From contig NZ_SSTC01000004.1 of the NCBI RefSeq assembly GCF_004801855.1, positions 35,924 through 99,923 of the forward strand: 64,000 nucleotides of DNA, given 5' to 3'. The DNA comes from Pseudomonas sp. A-1. Its GTDB lineage: Bacteria; Pseudomonadota; Gammaproteobacteria; Pseudomonadales; Pseudomonadaceae. Both the position numbers and the translations under genes were made by a program. Below, piece by piece: positions 29,439-38,910 of this stretch. The number at the start of each line of letters is the position of its first letter. The stretch's first letter is position 1. The notes beneath the pieces are model-generated. The model saw nothing but the letters and a program-made list of their open reading frames with translations. It made no database searches and was not told where the DNA came from.

Positions 29439-30899
29439 TCAGCGCGCGGCGAGCTCCAGGCGCACGCGCGGCACGAACGCCTCGCCGAGCACGGCCAGGG
29501 CACCGATGGCGCCGGCGATCCAGTACCAGCGCTCCAGCGGGTCGAAGCCCAGCCAGCCGAGGGCGTGCAGGAACACCATGACGATCATCACCGGGCTGAC
29601 GTAGCGCACCATGAACAGCCACAGGGCGTAGCCGGCATTGGGCAGCTGCAGCTCGTCGCGCATGATGTCGCTGCGCAGGCAGTAGCCGGCGAGGATCACC
29701 ATCAGGATGCCGCCCAGGGGCATCATCCAGCGCGAGGTCACGTAGTCCAGACCGTCGAACAGGGTGGTGCCGAACAGCTTCCACTCGGCGCCGACGTTGA
29801 ACGACAGCATGGCCAGCAGGCTGATCACCAGCAGCACCACGCCCGAGCCGATGGCGGCGCGACCGCGGCTGATGCCGTGCTTCTCGTTGAGGTAGGCGAC
29901 CACCGCCTCGATCATCGAGATGGCCGAGGTCAGCGCGGCGACCGAGACCATGGCGAAGAACAGCACGCCGAACACGGTGCCCAGCGGCATCTGCTGGAAG
30001 GCCAGCGGCAGGCTCATGAAGATCAGGCCGGGACCGGCGCTCGGGCTCATGCCGTTGGCGAAGATCACCGGGAAGATCGCCAGGCCGGCGAGCAGCGCCA
30101 CGCAGGTGTCGGCGATGGCGACGACGATGGAGGTGCGGGTGATGGACTGGCCGTCCGGCAGGTAGGAGCCGTAGGTCAGGATCGCGCCGGAAGCCAGGCT
30201 GAGGGTGAAGAAGGCGTGGCCGAGGGCGGCCAGCAGTGCTTCGCCGGTGATCTTCGAGGCGTCGAAGGTGAACAGGAAGTCGAAGCCCTGGCTGAAGCTG
30301 CCGCTGGTCCAGGAGTAGCCGACCAGCACCAGCAGCATCACCGCCAGGCCCGGCATCATCCAGCGGAAGGCCTTCTCGACGCCGGCCTGCACGCCCTTGC
30401 CGACGATCCAGATGGTCAGCAGGGACACCACGATGCTCCAGCCGCCCAGCTGCCAGGGATTGGCGTTGTGCGCCTCGAACACGCCGGCCAGCGCATCGAC
30501 GCTGGTGGCGGCCAGGGAGCCGTCGACCATCTTCCACGTGTAGGCGAAGGCCCAGCCGGCCACCACCACGTAGAAGCAGAGGATCATGAAGCCGCAGAGC
30601 ATGGCCATGCCGCCGACCGCCTTCCACAGCGGATGGCTGCCGTTCTCGCGGGCCACGCGGGCGATGGCGTCGATGGGACTGCCGCGACCACGGCGGCCGA
30701 GGGCGATCTCGGTCATCATCACCGGGATGCCGATGGCGAGGATGCACGCCAGGTACATCAGCACGAAGGCGCCACCGCCGTATTCGCCGGTGATGTAGGG
30801 GAATTTCCAGATGTTGCCCAGGCCTACGGCCGAGCCGGTTGCAGCGAGGATGAAGCCCCAGCGGGATTGCCAGAGGTTCTTCGGTTTTTCACGGGACAT
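29439..30899 (-). CDS. sodium:neurotransmitter symporter (NSS/SNF) family transporter
   Basis: This 486-residue protein has the NSS start WGFILAATGSAVGLGNIWKF, whose TM1 residues bind Na+ and the substrate amino group, then GGGAFVLMYLACIL and about 11-12 hydrophobic segments. Bacterial NSS proteins carry amino acids; LeuT takes small aliphatic ones, TnaT tryptophan and TyT1 tyrosine. Its position between aroP and phhC on one side and a candidate PhhR box on the other favours an aromatic substrate, but this is inference. Confidence 0.88.
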   Translation of the reverse strand: MSREKPKNLWQSRWGFILAATGSAVGLGNIWKFPYITGEYGGGAFVLMYLACILAIGIPVMMTEIALGRRGRGSPIDAIARVARENGSHPLWKAVGGMAMLCGFMILCFYVVVAGWAFAYTWKMVDGSLAATSVDALAGVFEAHNANPWQLGGWSIVVSLLTIWIVGKGVQAGVEKAFRWMMPGLAVMLLVLVGYSWTSGSFSQGFDFLFTFDASKITGEALLAALGHAFFTLSLASGAILTYGSYLPDGQSITRTSIVVAIADTCVALLAGLAIFPVIFANGMSPSAGPGLIFMSLPLAFQQMPLGTVFGVLFFAMVSVAALTSAISMIEAVVAYLNEKHGISRGRAAIGSGVVLLVISLLAMLSFNVGAEWKLFGTTLFDGLDYVTSRWMMPLGGILMVILAGYCLRSDIMRDELQLPNAGYALWLFMVRYVSPVMIVMVFLHALGWLGFDPLERWYWIAGAIGALAVLGEAFVPRVRLELAAR

Positions 30900-31488
30900 G
30901 CGTCACCTGCTTGTTTTTATCGTGACGAGAAATCACCCGCCACGCTTGTGGTGTGGCGGCATTGGCAAGGCGGATACACCTTAGGTATCGAGGATCGGGA
31001 TGGATCGGACTGCACCTCCGCTCAGGCACAAGGCCGTGGAGGGCGAGGCACGCTCGGCGCCATAGGGGATGCGCGACTGGCCGCTGGGGTCACATTCGCG
31101 ACGCGGGGGGAATGCCGGATCGGGGTGAGAGCGTTCATGGCGCCTCCACTTGTTGTTGTTCTGCCGCACGCGGCGATGGGCGCATATCACCCTGTGTGCG
31201 CGGCGCGGACAAGAGCCGTCTGCGGCCACGGAGGCGGCGCCAGCCGGGCAAAGTGGCAGCTTTTCCTTACAGATCCGGGAAGCTGCGCCGAATCAGCCTC
31301 CCACAGCTCGCCGCGTAACGAATCTGTTACAGGCGACTCGCCCCGTCACGCTCACGCCCATCGCCCCGGCCAGCATCTCGCTGCAGCAGATACCTGACAG
31401 GCGGCGTTATTCGAGCGAAAGTAGGGAAAAGGCCTATTCCCGTCGGGACGCTCCCGTCCGGACACGACAAGAGCCTGGGGAGGCGTTC
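30900..31488. other. 589-bp intergenic region between the NSS transporter and xdhA
   Basis: No gene with convincing codon pattern or start is visible on either strand. It must hold the divergent promoters of the transporter and the xdh operon. A GTAA-N8-TTAC element lies at 31315-31330. An upstream in-frame extension of xdhA is open here but has no homology to the family. Confidence 0.5.
31315..31330 (+). promoter_or_regulatory. second candidate PhhR/TyrR-type box
   Basis: GTAACGAATCTGTTAC has the same GTAA-N8-TTAC core, and the same flanking C and A, as the element upstream of phhC. It is about 415 bases before the transporter start and 159 before xdhA. Confidence 0.4.
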
Positions 31489-32943
31489 TTGATTCAGTTC
31501 CTGCTCAACCGCGAGCCGTGCCGCATCGAGCGGCTCGACCCGAATCTCACCGTGCTGCGCTGGCTGCGCGAACAGCGCCGGCGCACCGGCAGCAAGGAAG
31601 GCTGCGCCTCGGGCGACTGCGGCGCCTGCAGCGTGGTGATCGGCGAGCGGGTGGTGGACGACACCGGCTTCGAACGCCTGCGCTACCGGGCGATCAACGC
31701 CTGCATCACCCTGCTTTCCAGCCTGCACGGCAGGCAGCTGCTGACCGTCGAGGACCTGCAGCAGGGCGAGCACCTGCACCCGGTGCAGCGGGCGATGGTC
31801 GACTGCCACGCCTCGCAGTGCGGTTTCTGCACCCCCGGCATCGTCATGTCGCTGTTCGCCCAGTACAAGAACGCCGCCGGCTTCGAGCGCGAAGCGGCCT
31901 GCGCGGCGCTGGCCGGCAACCTGTGCCGCTGCACCGGCTACCGGCCGATCCTGGCCGCCGCCGAGCAGGCCTTGGGCCAGGGCGGCGCGGACCAGTTCAG
32001 CGCCCACGAGGCGGACATCCTCGCCCAACTGGCGGCCATCGGCGCGCAGGATACGCCCGAACTGGAGGGCGACGGCGCGCGCTGCCGGCTGCCGCGCGAT
32101 CTCGACGAACTGGCCGCGCTGTATGCGGCCAACCCCGAGGCGCGCCTGCTGGCCGGCGGCACCGACCTGGTGCTGGAGATCACCCAGCAGCACCGCCGCT
32201 TGCCGCTCACCATCCACCTCGGCCAGGTCGAGGAGCTGAAGACCATCGTCGTCGACGAGGCCGCCCTCGATATCGGCGCAACAGTGCCGCTTACCGACTG
32301 CGCGCCGCTGCTGGCCGCCGACTATCCGGACTTCGGCGCCCTGCTCGGCCGCTTCGCCTCGACGCAGATCCGCAACCAGGCCACCCTCGGCGGCAATCTC
32401 GGCAACGCCTCGCCGATCGGCGATGGCGCGCCGCTGCTGATCGCCCTCGGCGCCAGCCTGCTGCTGCGCCAGGGCCAGCGGCGGCGGATGCTCCCCCTGG
32501 AGGACTTCTTCCTCGACTACCGGGTCACCGCGCTGCAGCCCGGCGAGTTCATCGAGCGCATCCTGGTGCCGCGCCCGCAGCCGGGCCAGCTGTTCCGCGC
32601 ATTCAAGGTTTCCAAGCGTCACGACGACGACATCTCCGCGGTGTGCGCCGCCGTCCACCTGCAGATCGACGACGGCCTGGTGCGCGAGGCGCGCATCGCC
32701 TGCGGCGGTATGGCGGCGATCCCCAAGCGGGCGAGCCAATGCGAGCAGGCGCTGCTCGGCCATCCGTGGAGCGAGACGGCCGTGAAGCGCGCCGCCAGCG
32801 CGCTGGAGCAGGACTTCGATCCGCTCGACGACCTGCGTGCCAGCCGCGCCTACCGCCTGCGCGTGGCGCAGAACCTGCTGCGCAAGGCCTGGATCGAGAC
32901 CAGCCAGCCCGACCTGCCGACCCGGGTGACCGACCATGTCTGA
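31489..32943 (+). CDS. xdhA: xanthine dehydrogenase small subunit (FeS/FAD)
   Basis: This 484-residue subunit carries two [2Fe-2S] domains and the FAD domain of bacterial xanthine dehydrogenase. The plant-type cluster has GCASGDCGACSVVIGE; the second has SQCGFCTPGIVMSLF and GNLCRCTGYRPI. The FAD-binding part has LAGGTDLVLEIT and TLGGNLGNASPIGD. I start it at the TTG at 31489 (then IQFLLNREPCRIERLDPNLT), preceded by a GGGGAGG ribosome site 5 bases away; no ATG gives the family N-terminus. It overlaps xdhB by 8 bases. Confidence 0.93.
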   Translation: MIQFLLNREPCRIERLDPNLTVLRWLREQRRRTGSKEGCASGDCGACSVVIGERVVDDTGFERLRYRAINACITLLSSLHGRQLLTVEDLQQGEHLHPVQRAMVDCHASQCGFCTPGIVMSLFAQYKNAAGFEREAACAALAGNLCRCTGYRPILAAAEQALGQGGADQFSAHEADILAQLAAIGAQDTPELEGDGARCRLPRDLDELAALYAANPEARLLAGGTDLVLEITQQHRRLPLTIHLGQVEELKTIVVDEAALDIGATVPLTDCAPLLAADYPDFGALLGRFASTQIRNQATLGGNLGNASPIGDGAPLLIALGASLLLRQGQRRRMLPLEDFFLDYRVTALQPGEFIERILVPRPQPGQLFRAFKVSKRHDDDISAVCAAVHLQIDDGLVREARIACGGMAAIPKRASQCEQALLGHPWSETAVKRAASALEQDFDPLDDLRASRAYRLRVAQNLLRKAWIETSQPDLPTRVTDHV

Positions 32944-35281
32944 CCCTCGCACCTTCGACCCGCAAGCCGAGTTCCGCTCCGCCCTGCACAGCGGCGTCGG
33001 CCAGCCGGTGCCCCACGAGAGCGCCGCCCGCCACGTCAGCGGCGCGGCGCAGTACGTCGACGACCGCCTGGAGTTCCCCAACCAGCTGCACGTCTACGCG
33101 CTCCTCTCCGACCGGCCGCACGCGCGCATCCTCGGCATCGACACCGCCCCCTGCTACGGCATCCCCGGCGTGGCCTGCGTCATCACCAGCGCCGACGTGC
33201 CGGGCGCGCTGGACATCGGCCCGGTGCTGCCGGGCGATCCGCTGCTGGCCGACGGCGTGGTCCAGTACGTCGGCCAGCCGGTGCTGGCGGTGGCCGCCGA
33301 CAGCCTGGACGCGGCGCGCGCGGCCGCCGCCCTGGCGCTGATCGACTACGAGGATCTGGAGCCGCTGCTGGATATCGAGGAGGCCCTGCGCCGTCAGCAG
33401 TTCGTCGCGCCCAGCCACGTCCAGCAGCGCGGCGACGTGGAGGCGGCGCTGGCCAATGCGCACCATCGCCTCGCGGGGCGCCTGCGCAGCGGCGGCCAGG
33501 AGCACTTCTACCTGGAAACCCAGGCCTGCGCCGTGCTGCCGACCGAGGATGGCGGCATGCTGGTCCACAGCTCGACGCAGAATCCCAGCGAGATCCAGAA
33601 ACTGGTCGCCCGGGTGCTCGGCGTGGCGCTGCACAAGGTCGAAGTGGACACCCGGCGCATGGGCGGCGGCTTCGGCGGCAAGGAGACCCAGGCCGCCGGC
33701 CCGGCCTGCCTGTGCGCGGTGATCGCCCGCCTCACCGGGCGGCCGACCAAGATGCGCCTGCCGCGCCGCGAGGACATGCTGATGACCGGCAAGCGCCACC
33801 CCTTCCTCAGCGACTACGAGGTCGGCTTCGACGCCGATGGCCGCCTGCACGGCGTGCGCATCGAGCTGGCCGCCGACTGCGGCTACTCGCCGGACCTGTC
33901 CAGCGCCATCGTCGACCGCGCCATGTTCCACGCCGACAACGCCTACTACCTGGGCGACGCCCGGGTGACCGGCCATCGCTGCCGCAGCAACCATGCCTCC
34001 AACACCGCCTTCCGCGGCTTCGGCGGCCCGCAGGGCATGCTGGTCATCGAGGAGGTCATCGAGCGCATCGCCCGCCAGCTCGGCCTCGATCCGCTGGAGG
34101 TGCGCAAGCGCAACTACTATGGTACGGATACGCGCAACGTCACCCACTACCACCAGACCGTCGAGCACAACGTGCTCCATGAAATGACCGCGGAGCTGGA
34201 GGCGAGCTGCGAGTACGCCCGCCGCCGCGCCGAAATCCGCGCCTTCAACGCGCAGAGTCCGGTGCTGAAGAAGGGCCTGGCGCTGACCCCGGTGAAGTTC
34301 GGCATCAGCTTCACCAACAGCTTCCTCAACCAGGCCGGCGCGCTGGTCCACATCTACACCGATGGCAGCATCCACCTCAACCACGGCGGCACCGAGATGG
34401 GCCAGGGCCTCAACACCAAGGTCGCCCAGGTGGTCGCCGAGGTGTTCCAGGTCGAGATCGGGCGCATCCAGATCAGCGCCACCAGCACCGCCAAGGTGCC
34501 CAACACCTCGGCCACCGCCGCCTCCAGCGGCGCCGACCTCAACGGCAAGGCCGCCCAGGCCGCGGCGCTGACCATCCGCCAGCGCCTGGTGGAATTCGCC
34601 GCCAGGCACTGGCAGGAGCCCGAGGAGGCCATCGAGTTCGCGGGCGGGCGGGTGCGCGTCGGCGCGCAGTGGCTCGACTTCGCCGAACTGGCCAAGGCGG
34701 CGCACATGGGCCAGGTGTCGCTGTCGGCGACCGGCTTCTACCGCACGCCGAAGATCCACTACGACCGCGAGCAGGCGCGCGGCCGCCCCTTCTACTACTT
34801 CGCCTTCGGCGTGGCCTGCGCCGAGGTGGTCATCGACACCCTGACCGGCGAGCACCGCCTGCTGCGCGCCGACATCCTCCACGACGTCGGCGCCTCGCTG
34901 AACCCGGCCATCGACATCGGCCAGGTGGAAGGCGGCTTCGTCCAGAGCATGGGCTGGCTGACCTGCGAGGAACTGGTGTGGGACGAGCGCGGCCGCCTGC
35001 TCACCGCCGGCCCATCCACCTACAAGATCCCCACCGCCGGCGACGTGCCGGCCGACCTGCGGGTGAAGCTGGTGGAGAACCGCCGCAACCCCGAGGACAC
35101 CGTGTTCCACTCCAAGGCGGTCGGCGAGCCGCCGTTCATGCTCGGCATCTCGGTGTGGTGCGCGATCAAGGACGCCATCGCCAGCCTCGCCGACTACTGT
35201 CTGCACGCCGAGCTGGACGCCCCGGCCACGCCGGAGCGGGTGCTGTGGGCCATCGAGAAAATCAGGGAGGCGCGCCCATGA
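32936..35281 (+). CDS. xdhB: xanthine dehydrogenase large subunit (molybdopterin)
   Basis: This 781-residue molybdenum subunit oxidises hypoxanthine and xanthine to urate. Visible are the aldehyde-oxidase-type N-terminal a/b hammerhead (HESAARHVSGAAQYVDDR), GGGFGGKETQAAG, the molybdopterin-site RSNHASNTAFRGFGGPQGM with the substrate-binding Arg, GTEMGQGLNTKVAQVVAE, and the catalytic Glu region AVGEPPFMLGISVW. Both neighbours overlap it (8 and 4 bases), so xdhABC is one translationally coupled operon. Confidence 0.95.
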   Translation: MSDPRTFDPQAEFRSALHSGVGQPVPHESAARHVSGAAQYVDDRLEFPNQLHVYALLSDRPHARILGIDTAPCYGIPGVACVITSADVPGALDIGPVLPGDPLLADGVVQYVGQPVLAVAADSLDAARAAAALALIDYEDLEPLLDIEEALRRQQFVAPSHVQQRGDVEAALANAHHRLAGRLRSGGQEHFYLETQACAVLPTEDGGMLVHSSTQNPSEIQKLVARVLGVALHKVEVDTRRMGGGFGGKETQAAGPACLCAVIARLTGRPTKMRLPRREDMLMTGKRHPFLSDYEVGFDADGRLHGVRIELAADCGYSPDLSSAIVDRAMFHADNAYYLGDARVTGHRCRSNHASNTAFRGFGGPQGMLVIEEVIERIARQLGLDPLEVRKRNYYGTDTRNVTHYHQTVEHNVLHEMTAELEASCEYARRRAEIRAFNAQSPVLKKGLALTPVKFGISFTNSFLNQAGALVHIYTDGSIHLNHGGTEMGQGLNTKVAQVVAEVFQVEIGRIQISATSTAKVPNTSATAASSGADLNGKAAQAAALTIRQRLVEFAARHWQEPEEAIEFAGGRVRVGAQWLDFAELAKAAHMGQVSLSATGFYRTPKIHYDREQARGRPFYYFAFGVACAEVVIDTLTGEHRLLRADILHDVGASLNPAIDIGQVEGGFVQSMGWLTCEELVWDERGRLLTAGPSTYKIPTAGDVPADLRVKLVENRRNPEDTVFHSKAVGEPPFMLGISVWCAIKDAIASLADYCLHAELDAPATPERVLWAIEKIREARP

Positions 35282-36093
35282 ACGGCTGGATCGACGCCCT
35301 CGCCGAACTGCACCGGCGCGGCGAGCCGTGCGTGCTGGTGACCGTGGTCGAGGAGCGCGGCTCCACCCCGCGCAGCGCCGGAGCGAAGATGCTGGTATCC
35401 GGCGAGCGCGCCTGGGACAGCATCGGCGGCGGGCACCTGGAATACCGCGCCATGCAGATCGCCCGCGACATGCTGGAGCGCAGCGCGCAGGCGCCTCAGC
35501 TGGAACGCTTCAGCCTCGGCGCCAGCCTCGGCCAGTGCTGCGGCGGCGCCACCCTGCTGCTGTTCGAGCCACTCGGCCAGCCGCGGGCACGCATCGCCCT
35601 GTTCGGCGCCGGCCACGTCGGCCGCGCCCTCGCCCCGCTGCTCGCCGCCCTGCCCTGTCAGCTGCGCTGGATCGACGCGCGCGAGGGCGAGTTCCCCGCC
35701 GAAATCCCGCCCGGGGTCGAACGGGTGGTCAACGACGAACCGCTCGAGGAGGTCGAGCGCATGCCGCCCGGCAGCCACTTCATCGTCATGACCCACGACC
35801 ACGCCCTCGACCTGCAGCTGACCGAAGCCATCCTGCGCCGCGGCGACTTCGCCTGGTGCGGCCTGATCGGCTCGCAGACCAAGCGCGCCCGCTTCGAACA
35901 CCGCCTGCGCGAGCGCGGCATCGCCGCCGGGCCGCTCGCGCGGCTGCGCTGCCCGATCGGCCTGCCCCAGGTGCAGGGCAAGCTGCCGATGGAGATCGCC
36001 ATCGCCGTGGCCGGCGAGATCATCGCCAGCTACAACGGCGATCCGCGCAGTGAACTCAGGGCGACGACGCGGGCCGAGGAGCATCCCGTGTAG
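35278..36093 (+). CDS. xdhC: xanthine dehydrogenase accessory protein XdhC
   Basis: This 271-residue chaperone inserts the sulfurated molybdenum cofactor into XdhB. It has the N-terminal CoxI/XdhC domain (CVLVTVVEERGSTPRSAGAK, DSIGGGHLEYRAMQIAR, LGQCCGGATLLLFE) and a C-terminal Rossmann-like domain (IALFGAGHVGRALAPLLA, VMTHDHALDLQL, CGLIGSQTKRARF). Its ATG overlaps the xdhB stop as ATGA. Confidence 0.92.
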   Translation: MNGWIDALAELHRRGEPCVLVTVVEERGSTPRSAGAKMLVSGERAWDSIGGGHLEYRAMQIARDMLERSAQAPQLERFSLGASLGQCCGGATLLLFEPLGQPRARIALFGAGHVGRALAPLLAALPCQLRWIDAREGEFPAEIPPGVERVVNDEPLEEVERMPPGSHFIVMTHDHALDLQLTEAILRRGDFAWCGLIGSQTKRARFEHRLRERGIAAGPLARLRCPIGLPQVQGKLPMEIAIAVAGEIIASYNGDPRSELRATTRAEEHPV

Positions 36094-36105
36094 CGCGGGA
36101 GCGCC

Positions 36106-36306
36106 CTACAGGTCGTCCCAGTGCGGACTGTCGTAGTCCTCGTCCGACACTTCCTCGTCGTCGGGATCCAGCTCGTCGCGGTCGCCAGCCGCATCCTCAT
36201 CGTCGAAATCGCCTTCGTCGGCGAACAGCGGCGAGGGCTCCTCGTCGTTGTCGAGGTACTGGTCGTGCTCCGGCTCGTAGCCGTCCACGTCGAAATCGTC
36301 CTGCAT
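36106..36306 (-). CDS. small, very acidic protein of unknown function
   Basis: This 66-residue product is about half Asp and Glu (for example NDEEPSPLFADEGDFDDEDA) and contains no Lys, Cys or hydrophobic core, so it is probably disordered. It has a clear ribosome site, GGAG 6 bases before the ATG, and its stop lies just past xdhC on the opposite strand. I do not know the family. It could be a DNA-mimic or metal-binding protein, but nothing in the sequence proves a function. Confidence 0.6.
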   Translation of the reverse strand: MQDDFDVDGYEPEHDQYLDNDEEPSPLFADEGDFDDEDAAGDRDELDPDDEEVSDEDYDSPHWDDL

Positions 36307-36445
36307 GATCGCTCCTGTGCATCCCGATATTGAGGGGCGGCCTGTATACGCAGCAGCCCCGCTGACGTCAATCCGGGCAACGGGGTTCCCATGCGACGCC
36401 CCGGCCACCATCATGAGCGTAGTGCCACCGCTGAAGGACCACACC

Positions 36446-37735
36446 ATGCACGCCTACCGCGCCGCCCTGCTGCACTGCCTGGCCGACCCGTGCGAGGTCG
36501 GCGACGCCGCCTGCCAGTACTTCGCCGACGGCCTGCTGGTCGTCGCGGCCGGCAAGGTGGCGCAGATCGGCGATGCGGCCGAACTGCTTCCGCAGCTCCC
36601 GGCCGGCGTGCCGGTCAGCGAATACCGCGACGCGCTGATCGTCCCCGGCTTCGTCGACACCCACATCCACTTCCCGCAGGTCGGGGTGATCGGCTCCTAC
36701 GGCGCCCAGCTGCTCGACTGGCTGCAGACCTACACCTTCCCCGCCGAGGCGCGCTTCGCCGACCCGGCGCACGCCCGCGAGCAGGCGGCGTTCTTTCTCC
36801 GGGAGCTGCTGCGCAACGGCACCACCACCGCGCTGGTGTTCTGCACCGTGCACCCGCAGTCGGTGGACGCCTTCTTCGCAGAGGCCGAGCGGCTCGGCCT
36901 GCGCATGATCGCCGGCAAGGTGCTGATGGACCGCAACGCCCCTGAGGAGCTGAGCGACAGCGCCGCCTCCGGCTACGACGAGAGCAAGACGCTGATCGAG
37001 CGCTGGCACGGCCGCGGCCGCCTGCACTACGCAGTGACGCCTCGCTTCGCCGCCACCAGCACGCCCGAGCAGCTCGATCTGGCCGCCCGCCTGCTACGCG
37101 AGTACCCGGGGCTCTACCTGCACACCCACCTGGCCGAGAACCAGGCGGAGATCGCGTGGGTGAAGGAGCTGTTCCCCGAGCGCAGCGGCTACCTGGACGT
37201 CTACGACCACCACGGCCTGCTCGGCGCGCGCTCGGTGTTCGCCCACGCCATCCATCTGTGCGACGCCGAATGCCGGCGCCTGGGCGAAAGCGGCTCGGCG
37301 GTGGCCTTCTGCCCGACCTCCAACCTGTTCCTCGGCAGCGGGCTGTTCGACCTGGCGCGGATGGACGCCCACGGCGTGCGCGTCGGCCTGGGCACGGACA
37401 TCGGCGCCGGCACCAGCTTCTCGGCGCTGGCCACCCTCGACGAAGCCTACAAGGTGCTGCAGCTGCAGGGGCAGTCGCTCGATCCGTTCCGCGCCCTGTA
37501 TCTCGCCACCCTCGGCGGCGCCCGCGCGCTCTATCTGGATCAGCACATCGGCAACCTACTGCCGGGCAAGGATGCCGACTTCGTGGTCCTCGATCTCAAG
37601 GCCACCCCGCTGCTCGAGCACCGCCTGGCGCAGTCGCGCAGCCTCGCGGAAACCCTGTTCGCCCTGACCATCCTCGGCGACGACCGCACGGTGCGCGAGA
37701 CCTTCGCCGCGGGACAGTCGGTACACCGGCGCTGA
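36446..37735 (+). CDS. guaD: guanine deaminase
   Basis: This 429-residue amidohydrolase converts guanine to xanthine, which feeds XdhAB. Zinc-site sequences are VPGFVDTHIHFPQVG, HTHLAENQAEI, FAHAIHLCDAE and VGLGTDIGAGTSFS; TPRFAATSTPEQL is typical of GuaD. The start at 36446 (MHAYRAALLHCLADP) fits the family. It is downstream of the xdh operon with the acidic protein in between on the opposite strand. It converges with the FRG gene. Confidence 0.93.
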   Translation: MHAYRAALLHCLADPCEVGDAACQYFADGLLVVAAGKVAQIGDAAELLPQLPAGVPVSEYRDALIVPGFVDTHIHFPQVGVIGSYGAQLLDWLQTYTFPAEARFADPAHAREQAAFFLRELLRNGTTTALVFCTVHPQSVDAFFAEAERLGLRMIAGKVLMDRNAPEELSDSAASGYDESKTLIERWHGRGRLHYAVTPRFAATSTPEQLDLAARLLREYPGLYLHTHLAENQAEIAWVKELFPERSGYLDVYDHHGLLGARSVFAHAIHLCDAECRRLGESGSAVAFCPTSNLFLGSGLFDLARMDAHGVRVGLGTDIGAGTSFSALATLDEAYKVLQLQGQSLDPFRALYLATLGGARALYLDQHIGNLLPGKDADFVVLDLKATPLLEHRLAQSRSLAETLFALTILGDDRTVRETFAAGQSVHRR

Positions 37736-37741
37736 AGGAGT

Positions 37742-38536
37742 TCAGCCAGCCTGGCGCTCGGCGGCCTCGACCTCGCCGGCCCGCGAGTAGAGCTCGAACT
37801 GCATGTTGGCGTAGTTGCTGGCGCCGCTGAGGTCGGGGAACAGGGTCAGATGGTTGATGTTCATCTGCTCGAGGCCGCGCAGCACGCTGATCCGCTCGGC
37901 GTTGGGCAGGTAGACCTTCTTCAGTACCGCCTTCTTCGAGCCGGCGAACGCCTCGGCGATCAGCGACTCCAGCTCCTCGCCGGACTCCGAGTAGGAGAAC
38001 AGGCCGTTCTGGCCGATCACCCGTGCGTTCTCGTCGGAGTTGGGCGTATAGAAGCGCACCGTCTTCGCCAGGTTCGGACAGCGCTCGACCTCGTTCTTGT
38101 TCAGCGACACGATGATGCGCTTGCGGGTGTCGTCCTTGCCGGTATTGGCGAAGGCGAAGAAAGCCGCGGTATAGGGCGAGTGCGTCCAGTCCAGCAACGG
38201 CGTCAGCAGCTCGAAGTGCTGGCCGAGCGCCCACCACTCCAGGGGCTCCTCGTACTGCGGCGGGTTGGCGCCACGCTTGCCACGGATCGCCATCTTGAAG
38301 CGCTCCAGCTGCTGGCGGCGCAGCTCTTCGGTCTTGGACTTGTCGGCGATCTTGCGATCGATGGTCGACTCGAGCTTGTAGTAGTCCTTGCGATGCCCAC
38401 GATGGACCCAGCCGCAACCCGGCGAGAAGGCTTCCTGGATGTAGTCGATGAAGAAGTTCCACTTGCGGATGTGGATTTCCTCGATGCCATCCCTGATCCG
38501 ACTCGAGGTCCAGCGCGGTTGTTGTCCATTGCTCAT
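37742..38536 (-). CDS. FRG-domain protein
   Basis: This 264-residue protein has the FRG domain, named for a Phe/His-Arg-Gly motif: CGWVHRGHRKDYYKLESTI at residues 41-59, then the family sequence LGQHFELLTPLLDWTHSPYT and a hydrophobic AAFFAFAN. The C-terminal part includes VYLPNAERISVLRGLEQMNI and FPDLSGASNYANMQFEL, also found in FRG proteins. The function of the domain is not established; members are sporadic and often lie in variable or mobile regions. The gene is next to the 3' end of tRNA-Leu, a frequent integration site. The start at 38536 is the first after the tRNA and its terminator. Confidence 0.82.
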   Translation of the reverse strand: MSNGQQPRWTSSRIRDGIEEIHIRKWNFFIDYIQEAFSPGCGWVHRGHRKDYYKLESTIDRKIADKSKTEELRRQQLERFKMAIRGKRGANPPQYEEPLEWWALGQHFELLTPLLDWTHSPYTAAFFAFANTGKDDTRKRIIVSLNKNEVERCPNLAKTVRFYTPNSDENARVIGQNGLFSYSESGEELESLIAEAFAGSKKAVLKKVYLPNAERISVLRGLEQMNINHLTLFPDLSGASNYANMQFELYSRAGEVEAAERQAG

Positions 38537-38622
38537 GGGCGTGCCCCTGACTGCGAAAACCAAAGACGACCATTGACGGCATCGCCGCTGGATATCCAGG
38601 CTCAAGCCAGCGAGCCCGGACA

Positions 38623-38650
38623 ACAAAAAACCGGCCGCAAGGGCCGGTTC
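38623..38650 (-). terminator. terminator downstream of tRNA-Leu
   Basis: On the minus strand a stem aaccggccc / ggccggtt with loop ttgc is followed by a T tract, about 45 bases past the tRNA-Leu 3' end. Confidence 0.75.
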
Positions 38651-38692
38651 CTCGGTTTGTCGCACTGCCTTGCAGAGACAGAACGACTTGTA

Positions 38693-38779
38693 TGGTGCCC
38701 GAAGCCGGACTCGAACCGGCATGACCTTGCGGCCGAGGGATTTTAAGTCCCCTGCGTCTACCGATTTCGCCATTCGGGC
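38693..38779 (-). tRNA. tRNA-Leu (anticodon UAA)
   Basis: The 87-base gene folds with acceptor GCCCGAA pairing TTCGGGC, a long variable arm, the T-loop GGTTCGAGTCC and an encoded CCA. The anticodon loop is CTTAAAA, giving UAA. In Pseudomonas it normally lies directly beside tRNA-Cys downstream of pgsA. Confidence 0.95.
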
Positions 38780-38871
38780 GGTAGCGCGTCGATGTGCCGC
38801 CAGCGGCACGGGGCGGACTATATACAGTCGCCCGCCTACGCTGCAAGTTCGGCTGAACTTGCCGGCAAATA

Positions 38872-38906
38872 AAAAGCCCTGTAGATCAATGATCTACAGG
38901 GCTTTT
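38872..38906 (-). terminator. original tRNA-Cys terminator, now attached to the tRNA fragment
   Basis: A near-perfect stem around gccctgtagatca / tgatctacagggc, with T residues on both strands, sits just past the 3' end of the tRNA-Cys fragment. A diverged copy with the same layout lies at 51108-51140. Confidence 0.75.
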
Positions 38907-38910
38907 CTTG

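Noticed and set aside
31150..31488. An N-terminal extension of xdhA
   Set aside because: The frame is open but the added residues do not resemble the ferredoxin-like start of the family, and a good ribosome site precedes the TTG at 31489.
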